Positions 9,143 to 17,020 of a stretch of DNA of 64,000 bases are shown piece by piece. Numbering within the stretch: the first letter of the stretch is position 1; the number at the start of each line of letters is the position of its first letter. The stretch covers positions 1 to 64,000 of the forward strand of contig DEAF01000025.1 of the NCBI GenBank assembly GCA_002346625.1, in the 5' to 3' direction. The position numbers were made by a program, and so were the translations under genes. The notes below the pieces were generated by a model. The model had not been told where the DNA came from and searched no databases. It was given only the letters and a program-made list of their open reading frames with translations. The DNA comes from Gemmatimonadales bacterium UBA2989. Lineage in GTDB: Bacteria > Gemmatimonadota > Gemmatimonadetes > Longimicrobiales > Gaopeijiaceae.

Positions 9143-9769
9143 TTGGATATTCCTGCAACTCATGGACATCTAGAAGCAGCACTCCGAATGCCCCGTGGCC
9201 TGACTCGTGGAGCTGGTATCGTTTGCCATCCTCACCCTCTGTATGGTGGTACAATGAATACCAAAGCTGTATTTCGTGCCGCACAGGCTTTGAACGATGT
9301 CGGGATCGTTAGCCTACGCTTTAATTTTCGAGGAGTAGGAGCTAGCACAGGTTCTTATGACGAAGGAATAGGGGAAAGAGAAGATGTTTCTGAAGCATTA
9401 AGCTGGCTCGTGAAAGAGTATCCGAATCAACCATTGGTGGCTGGTGGGTTTTCATTTGGATCCATGGTCTCCCTGGCTCACGCTGTCACAGACCCTCGAG
9501 TAGTAGCCCTCTTCGCCATAGGAATTCCCATACACTCTTATGATTATACCTTTTTGAAGGAAACAGATAAGCCTACACTAATAGTACAGGGTGAAGAGGA
9601 CGAGTTTGGTGCAGGATCTGAGGTTAAATCTATAGTAAGTAAGCTCGGCACCCATTTAACCTTAGTTCGTATTCCTGGAGCAGACCATTACTTCAACGGG
9701 CACATCGATGAAATGAGACTTGCAATAACAGATTTTTTTCACAGTGGCCCAGGGAAATGTGTATTATGA
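9143..9769 (+). CDS. Alpha/beta hydrolase
   Basis: The 208-residue protein has the compact alpha/beta-hydrolase fold: the oxyanion region IVCHPHPLYGGTMNTKAV (26-43), RFNFRGVGASTG (59-70), the nucleophile elbow GFSFG with Ser104, an acidic loop GEEDEFG (about 151-157) and the catalytic histidine in GADHYFNGH. The HPHPxxGGTMxxKVV signature is typical of a bacterial family of short hydrolases (DUF1749/YpfH-like) with unknown natural ester or thioester substrate. The start is TTG at 9143, directly after an in-frame stop; the next in-frame ATG (9188) would remove the first strand. It overlaps the next gene through an ATGA junction, which suggests translational coupling. Confidence 0.85.
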   Translation: MDIPATHGHLEAALRMPRGLTRGAGIVCHPHPLYGGTMNTKAVFRAAQALNDVGIVSLRFNFRGVGASTGSYDEGIGEREDVSEALSWLVKEYPNQPLVAGGFSFGSMVSLAHAVTDPRVVALFAIGIPIHSYDYTFLKETDKPTLIVQGEEDEFGAGSEVKSIVSKLGTHLTLVRIPGADHYFNGHIDEMRLAITDFFHSGPGKCVL

Positions 9770-10011
9770 GAGATCGACAAAGAATTATTGATACTTTAGA
9801 GAATCTGTATCGCAATCAGCTTGATTCGGCTGCCAAAGATGAAGACTTTAAGCAAAATTCTCTTGACTTCAAGTTCCAACGTGACCAGATCTATCTGGAG
9901 GTCATGTTAGACATAAGGGATCTCTTGATTGACATGCCTGAAGAACAGACACCTGTTTCCTCAATTATGGATAAAGCTCAGCAACTTAGAAATTTAACCC
10001 GCCTTCGTTGA
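9766..10011 (+). CDS. Small conserved-looking charged protein, unknown function
   Basis: I do not recognise this 81-residue product. It is rich in acidic and basic residues and predicted helical throughout (RQRIIDTLENLYRNQLDS, FKFQRDQIYLEVMLDIRDLLIDMPEE, SSIMDKAQQLRNLTRLR), without signal or membrane segment. The ATG at 9766 is preferred over the ATG at 9757. It forms the classic ATGA overlap with the hydrolase stop and lies about ten bases after AGGGA, whereas 9757 would sit almost on top of that site. Overlap with the hydrolase suggests a shared function or a shared transcript. Confidence 0.65.
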   Translation: MRDRQRIIDTLENLYRNQLDSAAKDEDFKQNSLDFKFQRDQIYLEVMLDIRDLLIDMPEEQTPVSSIMDKAQQLRNLTRLR

Positions 10012-10035
10012 CTTATCATCAAGGGTCCCAGAAAG

Positions 10036-10072
10036 TATAGACTTGAGTATGACCTCAAACTAAAGGTCTATA
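10036..10072. repeat. Nested inverted repeat in the leader of the adenosyltransferase gene
   Basis: The outer arms TATAGAC (10036-10042) and GTCTATA (10066-10072) are exact complements. Inside them, TTGAG (10043-10047) pairs with CTCAA (10054-10058). The structure lies 59 bases before the GTG start at 10131. It is too small for a cobalamin riboswitch and has no T-run. It might be a leader hairpin or chance. Confidence 0.3.
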
Positions 10073-10130
10073 GAGAGGCTATGGTGCAACCAGTAGCAGC
10101 CGTTCAAGAATCGATTGTGAGATAACGCTC

Positions 10131-10685
10131 GTGAAAATCTATACTAAAACAGGAGATGACGGTAACACCGGCTTATTCGGTGGTGGCCGTGTACCCAAAA
10201 GTCATCTCAGGGTTGATGCTTATGGGACAGTGGATGAGCTTAATTCATTCATCGGATTAGCAGCAAAATCTGTAGTTGATAAAACCACAAAAAATCGTCT
10301 GCATACCATTCAACATGATCTCTTCGCCCTTGGAGCAGTGCTGGCTACTGCCCAATCCGACGGAGTTCGCAAAAAGCCTGAGACCCCTGATATACCATCG
10401 TCACGAATTGCCGAAATGGAAACATGGATCGATGCTGCCACGGGCGAGCTGGACGAACTTAAAAACTTCATAATTCCAGATGGAACCCAGGGAGCTATTA
10501 TTTTACATATTTGTCGCACCCTTTGCAGGAGAGCTGAGCGCGCAGTGGTAGCACTCTCTCTGTCAGAAGAAATAGAAGAAGGGATCTTGCCATACCTTAA
10601 CCGCCTATCAGATCTATTCTTTATTTGGGCTCGACTGGACAATCACCAATCGGGTGAACAAGACGTTCCCTGGAACAATGATTGA
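10131..10685 (+). CDS. Cob(I)yrinic acid a,c-diamide adenosyltransferase (PduO type)
   Basis: This enzyme transfers the adenosyl group of ATP to cob(I)alamin to make coenzyme B12. The 184-residue length and motifs are those of the PduO/MMAB family: YTKTGDDGNTGLFGG (4-18) for ATP binding, RVDAYGTVDELNSFIGLA (27-44), IQHDLFALGAVLA, FIIPDGTQGAIILHICRTLCRRAERAV (near 112-138) with the conserved RRAER, and YLNRLSDLFFIWAR at the C-terminus. The start is GTG. No corrin-dependent mutase or other cobalamin gene is nearby, although QueG in this window also uses cobalamin. A small nested hairpin precedes it. Confidence 0.93.
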   Translation: MKIYTKTGDDGNTGLFGGGRVPKSHLRVDAYGTVDELNSFIGLAAKSVVDKTTKNRLHTIQHDLFALGAVLATAQSDGVRKKPETPDIPSSRIAEMETWIDAATGELDELKNFIIPDGTQGAIILHICRTLCRRAERAVVALSLSEEIEEGILPYLNRLSDLFFIWARLDNHQSGEQDVPWNND

Positions 10686-10718
10686 TTAGCGATTTCAGGG
10701 TCTGATCAAGGAAACCTC

Positions 10719-10747
10719 TTGACGGAACTCGATTTTCTTGCATTAAT
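10719..10747 (+). promoter_or_regulatory. Candidate sigma-70 promoter for the ferredoxin gene
   Basis: TTGACG (10719-10724) and ATTAAT (10742-10747) are separated by 17 bases and lie about 80 bases ahead of the ferredoxin ATG. The -35 hexamer is one base from consensus; the -10 is weaker. The site is in the spacer right after the adenosyltransferase stop, which is where a separate ferredoxin promoter is expected. Confidence 0.35.
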
Positions 10748-10828
10748 GATGGGTTCCCAAAAAACTCAAAATCTGATATCACAGGACTGAAACCAAGCTT
10801 AAATGTCAGCAAATAAAAATGGTTGCCA

Positions 10829-11065
10829 ATGACTTATATAATTAGTGAGCCTTGCATCGGGACTAAGGATGCGAGTTGTGTAGAAGTCTGTCCCGTAGAT
10901 TGCATATACGAAGGGGACGACATGTATTACATACACCCGGACGAGTGTATCGACTGTGGCGCTTGTGAGCCTGAATGTCCTGTACAGGCAATCTTCCCAG
11001 ATACTGATGTACCCCCGGAGTGGACAAGCTATATCGATAAAAACGCAACCTACTTTGAAAAATAG
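10829..11065 (+). CDS. fdxA: Seven-iron ferredoxin ([3Fe-4S][4Fe-4S])
   Basis: The ATG at 10829 gives a 78-residue protein starting MTYIISEPC, which aligns with the known start of Thermus-type ferredoxin; the upstream TTG at 10823 adds only two residues. Cysteines are at 9, 17, 21, 25, 40, 43, 46 and 50. The spacing C9-x7-C17-x3-C21-x3-C25 lacks the extra cysteine of a plain 2[4Fe-4S] protein. By analogy with Azotobacter FdI, C9, C17 and C50 should hold the 3Fe cluster and C21, C40, C43 and C46 the 4Fe cluster, leaving C25 free. It is a soluble low-potential electron carrier. Partner enzymes are not evident next door. Confidence 0.93.
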   Translation: MTYIISEPCIGTKDASCVEVCPVDCIYEGDDMYYIHPDECIDCGACEPECPVQAIFPDTDVPPEWTSYIDKNATYFEK

Positions 11066-11128
11066 AATCGTACATCCCTGCAGTGTGGACCTAACAATAG
11101 GTTTCTAATATTAGTTTGAGTGAGAGCT

Positions 11129-11293
11129 CTAGATTCCTAGCTCACGAAGTCTTTCCATTGAAAAACTATCTGTAATAGAATCATCTTTTGACAAGTCAAC
11201 TGAGGCCTGAGCTGTGAGCTGTTTTCGTTGACGAATAACAAATAAACTTGCTATTAAAGCAGTGCCAAATATTGCCAGTATCGCCTTGTGAAT
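11129..11293 (-). CDS. Putative 54-aa single-span membrane protein with ATT start
   Basis: A stop-free frame of 54 codons begins at ATT (11293-11291), five bases after AGGAGG, and an in-frame TAG lies directly before it, so no upstream ATG or GTG is possible. Reading the start as Met, the product is MHKAILAIFGTALIASLFVI followed by RQRKQ and an acidic, hydrophilic tail ending MERLRELGI. The layout is coherent: one membrane helix (4-20), a basic cluster on the likely cytoplasmic side, and a C-terminal amphipathic helix. ATT is a rare but known start (infC). A sequence error from ATG to ATT is the alternative. It is convergent with the ferredoxin gene and divergent from the M20 gene. I know no family for it. 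Confidence 0.45.
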   Translation of the reverse strand: MHKAILAIFGTALIASLFVIRQRKQLTAQASVDLSKDDSITDSFSMERLRELGI

Positions 11294-11297
11294 AATA

Positions 11298-11304
11298 CCC
11301 TCCT
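11298..11304 (-). promoter_or_regulatory. Strong ribosome binding site deciding the ATT start
   Basis: On the minus strand the bases read AGGAGGG, one of the strongest Shine-Dalgarno matches in the window. The nearest acceptable reading frame downstream is the 54-codon frame beginning at ATT 11293. The remaining part of the 352-base spacer between ferredoxin and M20 genes shows no other gene that I can support. Confidence 0.45.
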
Positions 11305-11417
11305 AATATGTGTGGGGACGGGACATTAGCACCTTCTCAACTTTTCTACAAATTTAGCTTAGGATTTTAATAGAGAGGGCGGTCATACTTTGAGTAAAAT
11401 ACTAACCATATCTTGAT

Positions 11418-12572
11418 ATGATAAATCACGATGACCCACTGGCGATCGCTCAGGCTCTCGTCGCCACACCCTCTGTAAATCCAATGCTTGAGGAAGGTGG
11501 CGGAGGTGAGGGTGCCATTGCAGACCTGACTGCAGGTTGGCTACAGGATTGGGGGCTTAAGGTTGATACTGTAGAAGTAGCTCCTGGACGATGGAATGTA
11601 ATGGCTGAGATAGGCAATCCTGAAGCCGGCCGGACGCTTATCCTGAACGGTCATTTGGACACAGTGGGGATAGCTCATATGAAAATACCCCCCTTTGACG
11701 CCAAGGTCCAAAATGGTCGACTGTGGGGTCGCGGTTCATGCGATATGAAAGGTGGGCTAGCTTCTCTTCTAACAGCAACGGCCAGGGTAGCTAAAGAAGG
11801 CGAGCTCCCTGGAAAGCTCATCATAGCTCTCACGGCAGATGAGGAATACAAAAGCGTTGGCATGGAATTCTTAGTAAACTCTGGCATAGGGGCAGATGCT
11901 GCAGTGATATGTGAACCTACTGGTCTGGCCGTCATGCCAGCTCATAGGGGTTTCGTTTGGGTGACAGCCCTTTTCCGTGGAAAAGCAGCACATGGATCAC
12001 AGCCTGATATTGGGGTAGATGCCATTGAGCATGCTGGACGCTATCTAGTCAACCTTGGAAATTTGGCCAAAGAACTTAAAGAAGTAAGCCCACACCCACT
12101 ACTTTCATACGGATCATTCCACGCAGGAACTATTAAGGGTGGTTCAGTGCCATCAATCTATCCTAGTGAATGCGAACTTGTTTTAGAACGCCGGACACTG
12201 CCAGGTGAAACTCCCGCTTTGGTGATAGACCAATTCCAGGCTGTCTTGGACAAACTGGCCATTGAAGTCGAAGATCTCGATGCCGAGATCATCCAAGGGC
12301 TCACCCGATCAGCTACCGAAGTTTCTGAAGAGTCCGAACTCGTTCGAGGACTATTCCAGGCATGCTCATCCCAGGATATCGATCCTGTTCTAGAAGGAAT
12401 GTCCGCCTGGGTGGATGCGGCTCTTTTGAACGAAGCAGGCACACCTGCCGTATGTTTTGGGCCCGGATCGATACGCCAAGCACACTCTGCCGACGAATGG
12501 ATAGATACGTCAGAAATCTATATTTGTGCTGACGTATTACATCAGTTTATCCGTAATTTCTTAGGTGACTAA
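11418..12572 (+). CDS. M20 family metallopeptidase (ArgE/DapE/CPG2-like)
   Basis: The 384-residue enzyme has the di-zinc site of the M20 family. His79 and Asp81 are in LNGHLDTVG, Asp109 is in CDMKGG, the catalytic Glu142 and ligand Glu143 are in TADEEY, a further Glu lies in CEPTG (about 164), and the last histidine is in RQAHSADEW (near 355). The lid/dimerisation domain occupies about 175-290 (RGKAAHGSQPDIGVDAIE, GTIKGGSVPSIYPSECELVLERRTLP). The family removes acyl groups from acetylornithine, succinyl-diaminopimelate or small peptides, and the sequence alone does not choose between them. No arg or dap genes are adjacent. Its last four bases overlap the end of the convergent bacilliredoxin gene. 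Confidence 0.88.
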   Translation: MINHDDPLAIAQALVATPSVNPMLEEGGGGEGAIADLTAGWLQDWGLKVDTVEVAPGRWNVMAEIGNPEAGRTLILNGHLDTVGIAHMKIPPFDAKVQNGRLWGRGSCDMKGGLASLLTATARVAKEGELPGKLIIALTADEEYKSVGMEFLVNSGIGADAAVICEPTGLAVMPAHRGFVWVTALFRGKAAHGSQPDIGVDAIEHAGRYLVNLGNLAKELKEVSPHPLLSYGSFHAGTIKGGSVPSIYPSECELVLERRTLPGETPALVIDQFQAVLDKLAIEVEDLDAEIIQGLTRSATEVSEESELVRGLFQACSSQDIDPVLEGMSAWVDAALLNEAGTPAVCFGPGSIRQAHSADEWIDTSEIYICADVLHQFIRNFLGD

Positions 12573-12985
12573 CAGTACTGTTCGTAAGCAGCCTTCAGGT
12601 TGTCAGAAATTTCAAATGGATTTTGCCCTTCTATCTGATGGCGCTCCATCATATATACAATATCGCCGTCTTTAAGCAGTGCTATAGAAGGTGAGGAAGG
12701 TGGATAGCCACTAAAATAATCACGAGCACGTTCAGTGGCATCCAGGTCTTGTCCTGCAAATACAGTGGTGAGAACTTCTGGGACCTTTTCGTTAGACAAA
12801 GACATCGCTACCCCAGGTCTCATAGAACCTGCAGCGCAACCACAAACTGAATTGACAACCACCATAATTGTTAGGTTTTCAGAACTTAAGGTTTGGTCAA
12901 CTTCCTCAGGGGTAGTGAGTTCTTTAAATCCAGCACGTACAAGATCTTCGCGCATGGGTGCAACCATCATCTCCGGATAGGGCAT
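12569..12985 (-). CDS. Bacilliredoxin (BrxA/BrxB, YphP/YqiW family)
   Basis: The 138-residue protein matches the bacilliredoxin family: the PYPEMMVAPMREDLVRAGF start, SVCGCAAGSMRPGVA with the CGC active site (Cys48, Cys50), and the SPSIALLKDGDIVYMMERHQIEG-NPFEI C-terminal part. In Bacillus these proteins remove bacillithiol from protein cysteines. Relatives are also found in phyla such as Bacteroidetes and Deinococcus. If this copy does the same job, the organism should make bacillithiol or a similar thiol. The large PIG-L protein at 34448 is not the expected BshB enzyme. Tail-to-tail with the M20 gene, overlapping by four bases. Confidence 0.9.
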   Translation of the reverse strand: MPYPEMMVAPMREDLVRAGFKELTTPEEVDQTLSSENLTIMVVVNSVCGCAAGSMRPGVAMSLSNEKVPEVLTTVFAGQDLDATERARDYFSGYPPSSPSIALLKDGDIVYMMERHQIEGQNPFEISDNLKAAYEQYC

Positions 12986-13134
12986 TTCGGATGACTCCTG
13001 TCGAATATGGATTTCAATGTCTGTATTCCTAATACTCCGAAATCTCTGAAAAGTGCTTATTCAAACCTTGCTAGTCTCCAGAAAATCGGTCAATTTTTCA
13101 GTCCTTAAAATATAGCACCTTAACTAGCCTGCAC

Positions 13135-14121
13135 TTGAAATTTTTTTCTGTAGAAAATCGCACCATAGAATTGCTTTGGTTCTTAATCTTGCCATGGCTT
13201 CTGACAGCTTGTGTTGGAGATACCAAGCATCATCGTGAAACAATAGGAACTTCTGCCATTGAAGTGAACGTAGGCACCGCTAATAATCCTGGACCCACTA
13301 CCCTCTCAGGCACAGATGAAGACTGGGAAATACTAAAGGACAAGGTTCGTTGGGCTTATAAAAACGGAATCGATACACTGCCCATCGGTAAAATTATGAT
13401 CCACATCGGCCAACAATTTCTGGGAACACCCTATGCACCCTACACCCTGGAAACAAAAGGAAACGAAAATCTGGTAATAGAGGCCCAAGAACTGGATTGT
13501 GTCACTTTTGTAGAGAACGTCCTCGCACTTGCTATATTTGTCCGTAATTTCCCCGAAATCATACTAGAAGATCAGATGGTTGATTACCAAGCCAATTATT
13601 CTGAAATCTTACAAAAAATCCGCTACCGCAATGGTGATATTAAAGGATATCCCAGTCGCCTTCACTACTTCAGCGAATGGATAATTGACAATGACGCTAT
13701 CGGGATGGTCCAAAACTTATCTCACGAATTAGGAGGTGTGGCCGATCATGACTCCATTTACTTCATGACAGCCCATCCTGACGGATACCGACAGCTTAAG
13801 GAAAACCCTTCACTTATAACGATTATGGAAAATGTTGAAGCAGAACTAAGTAAAAATTCTCGCTATTACATTCCTCAAGAGCAAATTGTAAATATCTCCA
13901 GCAGTATCCAAGATGGTGACATTATCGCTGCTACTAGCACAATCGCTGGGCTGGATGTGGCACATACTGGCATTGCCCTTTGGAGGAACGACGATCTCTA
14001 TCTTATGCATGCCCCTTTAATTGGAGGGGTTGTACAGATAAGTGAGCTTCCATTGGTAGAACGGATTAAAAACATAAAATCTCAAGATGGTATTATGGTA
14101 GCCCGACCTTTAGATCCATAA
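13135..14121 (+). CDS. DUF1460 (NlpC/P60-like amidase) lipoprotein
   Basis: DUF1460 proteins are cell-wall amidases of the NlpC/P60 superfamily. The 328-residue product starts with TTG and a lipoprotein signal ending LLTAC (Cys26), so it is probably anchored in the outer membrane. The family core is clear: IGQQFLGTPYAPYTLE (91-106), the catalytic cysteine in ELDCVTFVENVLA (Cys122), RYRNGDIKGYPSRLHYFSEWI, a long middle region, and the catalytic histidine in GLDVAHTGIALW (near 280) followed by HAPLIGGVVQISELPL. A role in peptidoglycan turnover or recycling is inferred from the family. Followed by a good terminator. Confidence 0.88.
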   Translation: MKFFSVENRTIELLWFLILPWLLTACVGDTKHHRETIGTSAIEVNVGTANNPGPTTLSGTDEDWEILKDKVRWAYKNGIDTLPIGKIMIHIGQQFLGTPYAPYTLETKGNENLVIEAQELDCVTFVENVLALAIFVRNFPEIILEDQMVDYQANYSEILQKIRYRNGDIKGYPSRLHYFSEWIIDNDAIGMVQNLSHELGGVADHDSIYFMTAHPDGYRQLKENPSLITIMENVEAELSKNSRYYIPQEQIVNISSSIQDGDIIAATSTIAGLDVAHTGIALWRNDDLYLMHAPLIGGVVQISELPLVERIKNIKSQDGIMVARPLDP

Positions 14122-14167
14122 TTTTAAAAAACTTATACATGCCTCGGATTTCCTCTAGGATTCTCTA

Positions 14168-14197
14168 ATTGCCATTAGATGCCATCTGGCAATTTTT
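14168..14197 (+). terminator. Rho-independent terminator after the DUF1460 gene
   Basis: ATTGCCA (14168-14174) pairs with TGGCAAT (14187-14193), with a partial inner AGAT/ATC pairing. A run of five T (14193-14197) follows on the plus strand. It sits just after the DUF1460 stop and just before the end of the convergent thiolase gene. Confidence 0.7.
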
Positions 14198-14200
14198 GTG

Positions 14201-15481
14201 TTAATTACACTCAACTACCATCGCAAAACCCAAGCCTCCTGCAGCACATACAGTAACAAGACCCAGCTCTAAGCCCCGACGATTCATCTCATTGATAATC
14301 GTTGTTGTGAGCCTGGCTCCGGTAGCACCGAATGGATGGCCGATAGCTATTGACCCACCCATAACATTAATTAAATCCACGTCAGGATGACCAACCGCCT
14401 TAGTCCTCCCCAGCTCTTCTTCCGCGAAACGTTTGGACGACAACGCCTGAAGATTAGAAAGTACTTGTGATGCAAAAGCTTCGTGCATCTCCATGACGTC
14501 AATGTCGTCCATTGTAATTCCTGCCCTGTCGAGAGCTATGGGTACAGCATACGCCGGGCCCTGTAAAAGCTGAGACCTTGGGTCAAGTCCGGAAAATGCA
14601 TAACTCCTTATGTATCCCTTTATTTTAATTCCTTCAGCTTTAGCTCGTTCTTCTGACATGAGCATGATAGCAGAACCTCCATCCGTAAGAGGTGAGGCAT
14701 TGCCAGCTGTCACACTACCGTTATCAGGGTCAAAAACTGGATTTAGCTTCGCTAAGGCCTCACTGCTTGTATCAGTTCTTATGCCATTATCAGTCTCCAT
14801 GACAGTCTCAAAACGTGATCCTACATAAAGCGAAATTATTTCATCCTTAAGCCTGCCATCTTCGATGCCGGCAGCTGCAAGCTGATGAGATCTGAGTGCC
14901 CAAGCATCCTGATCTTCACGTGAGATGCCATTCTCCTTTGCCATTCTCTCCGCTGCTTCACCCATACTCTCGCCTGTTGTTGGTTCGGCAATTTGAGGGA
15001 AATCAGGGACGAGATCCTTGGGTCTTATCTTGGTGAGCGATGACAGACGATCTCTAAATCGCTTGCCCTTCAAGGTGGCCATCAAGATTTCAGATAATGA
15101 CTGTTTAATGGTGACAGGAATTTGTGACAATGATTCTGCTCCCCCAGCAACAACCACATCAGCATAACCTCTCTCGATGAGATTCACTCCGTCGGCAATA
15201 GCCTGATTAGAAGAAGCACAAGCTCGAGATACTGTAACTGCTGGTACAGATTCGGGCAGGGTCGCCAACCCCACTTCTCGTGCCATATTGGGTACATGAG
15301 GATTGTGCATTACTGTTCCGTAAATCAGGTGATCTACATCCTCTCTACGGACCCCGCTTCGGGCCATAAGTTTACCTACGGCAAGGATTCCGAGATCAAT
15401 GGCTGTCATGTCTTTAAGGTTGGACCCAGAACGAGAAAAGGGAGTGCGACATCCCTCTATGATAGCGGTCCTGATTGCCAT
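14201..15481 (-). CDS. fadI: Thiolase family acyl-CoA acyltransferase (FadI-like)
   Basis: Thiolases cleave 3-ketoacyl-CoA with CoA, or condense two acetyl-CoA. This 426-residue enzyme carries the acyl-accepting Cys88 in SRACASSNQAI, the EMHEAFA motif (near 333), GSIAIGHPFGATGAR with the catalytic histidine (near 378), and the second catalytic Cys in TVCAAGGLGFA (near 415). The length and the inserted region KIRPKDLVPDFPQIAEPTTGESMGE (as PRDLxPxxP-IAE) fit the FadI branch, the beta-oxidation thiolase partner of FadJ, more than short acetoacetyl-CoA thiolases. No hydratase/dehydrogenase subunit is adjacent. Start ATG at 15481; upstream 219 bases are a divergent promoter region with the MDR gene. 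Confidence 0.9.
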   Translation of the reverse strand: MAIRTAIIEGCRTPFSRSGSNLKDMTAIDLGILAVGKLMARSGVRREDVDHLIYGTVMHNPHVPNMAREVGLATLPESVPAVTVSRACASSNQAIADGVNLIERGYADVVVAGGAESLSQIPVTIKQSLSEILMATLKGKRFRDRLSSLTKIRPKDLVPDFPQIAEPTTGESMGEAAERMAKENGISREDQDAWALRSHQLAAAGIEDGRLKDEIISLYVGSRFETVMETDNGIRTDTSSEALAKLNPVFDPDNGSVTAGNASPLTDGGSAIMLMSEERAKAEGIKIKGYIRSYAFSGLDPRSQLLQGPAYAVPIALDRAGITMDDIDVMEMHEAFASQVLSNLQALSSKRFAEEELGRTKAVGHPDVDLINVMGGSIAIGHPFGATGARLTTTIINEMNRRGLELGLVTVCAAGGLGFAMVVECN

Positions 15482-15700
15482 ATAAGATATCCGGTTGATG
15501 TTGTATCCAAACTAACTTTGTTGCTAACCCCCACCCTCTACACCTGGTTCCATGAGTTATTCCAATTCCACCTGTGGCTACACACGTTATGTTCTGCTAC
15601 ACTGAGTATTACTCAAGATACCTATTCGGATAATATGTTAAGAGTATCTAAGTAAAGTATGGTGTTTAGAATTCTACCTGTAACCTAAATAATCAAGAGT

Positions 15701-16954
15701 ATGAAAGCAGTAACTTTTGACGTATCCGTGCCAAAATTCATCTTGGCCAAAACTATTGGGAAAGTAACTAACTCCGCTTTGTTCGGAGATCTAAGTGGAC
15801 TTAGGATACGCGATCTCCCAGAACTTCAGCTTCCAGGTTCGCATTGGGTGGAGATCAAGGTGATAGCGGGCGGAATATGTGGGAGTGACATAAGTAATAT
15901 CACCTATAAATCTAGCCCTGCTCTAGAACCTTTCGGATCTTTTCCGGCTGTTCTGGGCCATGAAATTCTAGGTCGTGTAAAATCTATAGGTAAAGAGGTA
16001 ACACGTGTAGAAATTGGCCAACGGGTAACGGTAGACCCTGGAATCTCCTGCACAACACGAGGATACGTTAAAGATGATACATGCCCATCATGCTTGAACG
16101 GATACCATTTTACCTGCGAACGAGCAGGTGAAGAATCACAGACTATGGTAGCAGGCCGCTATCTGTCAGCTGGTACAACTATGGGGTATCACCGAGATCT
16201 GCCCGGAGGATGGGGTGAAACAGTAATCGCCCATGAGTCTCAGGTATTCACTGTCGACGATAGAATCCCTGATAACGCAGCTGTATTAATAGAACCCATA
16301 TCCATAGCAATGCATGGAGTTCTTCAAGCAACTCCTGATAAACGAGAGCCCATTTTAGTGATCGGCAGTGGCGCCATAGCACTTGCCACCATCTGGGCGC
16401 TGAGAGCTGTAGGATATAGAGGTTTTCTCGTGGCACAGGCAAAACGTAAACACGAGAGAAAGTTAGCTCTAATGATGGGGGCTAATGAAGTGATCACACC
16501 AGACAACGAAGCCCGACAAGCTTTAATAAACACTGGATCATTGGCATATATGCCTATCATCGGGCCTGAGGTTTTTGCAGGCGGTGGCTTCCCTATGATA
16601 TATGACTGTGTGGGTAGCAGCTTAAGCCTTAATCAGGCACTGCGATTCGCATCCCCTCGAGGAAGAATAAGAGTATTAGGTTGTGCAGGACAGCTCAAAA
16701 AATTAGATCTTACCTTCCTGTGGGCACGGGAACTCAAGCTTGAAGGATCAGTAGGCTACGGACAAGAACTCTGGAGAGGAAAACGTTGCCACACCTTCGA
16801 GGTCACACAAGATTTGATCCTCGAGATGGGCACGCCACTTCAGGATATGGTAACCCATTCCTTCCCTCTTCATAAGTACAGGGAGGCATTAAAAGCAGCT
16901 GCAAATCATTCTAAGAGCGGTGCGGTAAAAGTAATACTCAAACCCGGATCTTAA
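15701..16954 (+). CDS. Zinc-dependent medium-chain alcohol dehydrogenase family protein
   Basis: This 417-residue MDR enzyme has catalytic zinc ligands Cys60 (GGICGSD) and His87/Glu88 (VLGHEILG). It also has four structural-zinc cysteines (117, 128, 131, 139 in ISC-TTRGYVKDDTCPSCLNGYHFTC), though the first gap is longer than in classical ADH. An NAD(P)-binding domain follows with ILVIGSGAIALATIWALRAVG (near 212-232). The N-terminus is longer than usual (KTIGKVTNSALFGDLSGL). The oxidised substrate cannot be inferred. Members of this type include threonine and sorbitol dehydrogenases. It stands alone between a divergent thiolase and a convergent ogt. Confidence 0.85.
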   Translation: MKAVTFDVSVPKFILAKTIGKVTNSALFGDLSGLRIRDLPELQLPGSHWVEIKVIAGGICGSDISNITYKSSPALEPFGSFPAVLGHEILGRVKSIGKEVTRVEIGQRVTVDPGISCTTRGYVKDDTCPSCLNGYHFTCERAGEESQTMVAGRYLSAGTTMGYHRDLPGGWGETVIAHESQVFTVDDRIPDNAAVLIEPISIAMHGVLQATPDKREPILVIGSGAIALATIWALRAVGYRGFLVAQAKRKHERKLALMMGANEVITPDNEARQALINTGSLAYMPIIGPEVFAGGGFPMIYDCVGSSLSLNQALRFASPRGRIRVLGCAGQLKKLDLTFLWARELKLEGSVGYGQELWRGKRCHTFEVTQDLILEMGTPLQDMVTHSFPLHKYREALKAAANHSKSGAVKVILKPGS

Positions 16955-17020
16955 ATTCTAAGAATTTAGATTAACTAAAAAACTATCGAGCTATTAAGAT
17001 ACAGCTTGCGAATCAACACT

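Noticed and set aside
10012..10130. Cobalamin riboswitch ahead of the adenosyltransferase gene
   Set aside because: The region is too short and shows no B12-box-like conserved core; only a small nested hairpin is present.
14918..14928. Second parS candidate with TTCACGTGAG
   Set aside because: Only the central eight bases match and it lies within the thiolase gene.
16957..16971. AAATTCTAAGAATTT as a terminator after the MDR gene
   Set aside because: The loop is one base, the stem is all weak pairs, and no T-run follows.
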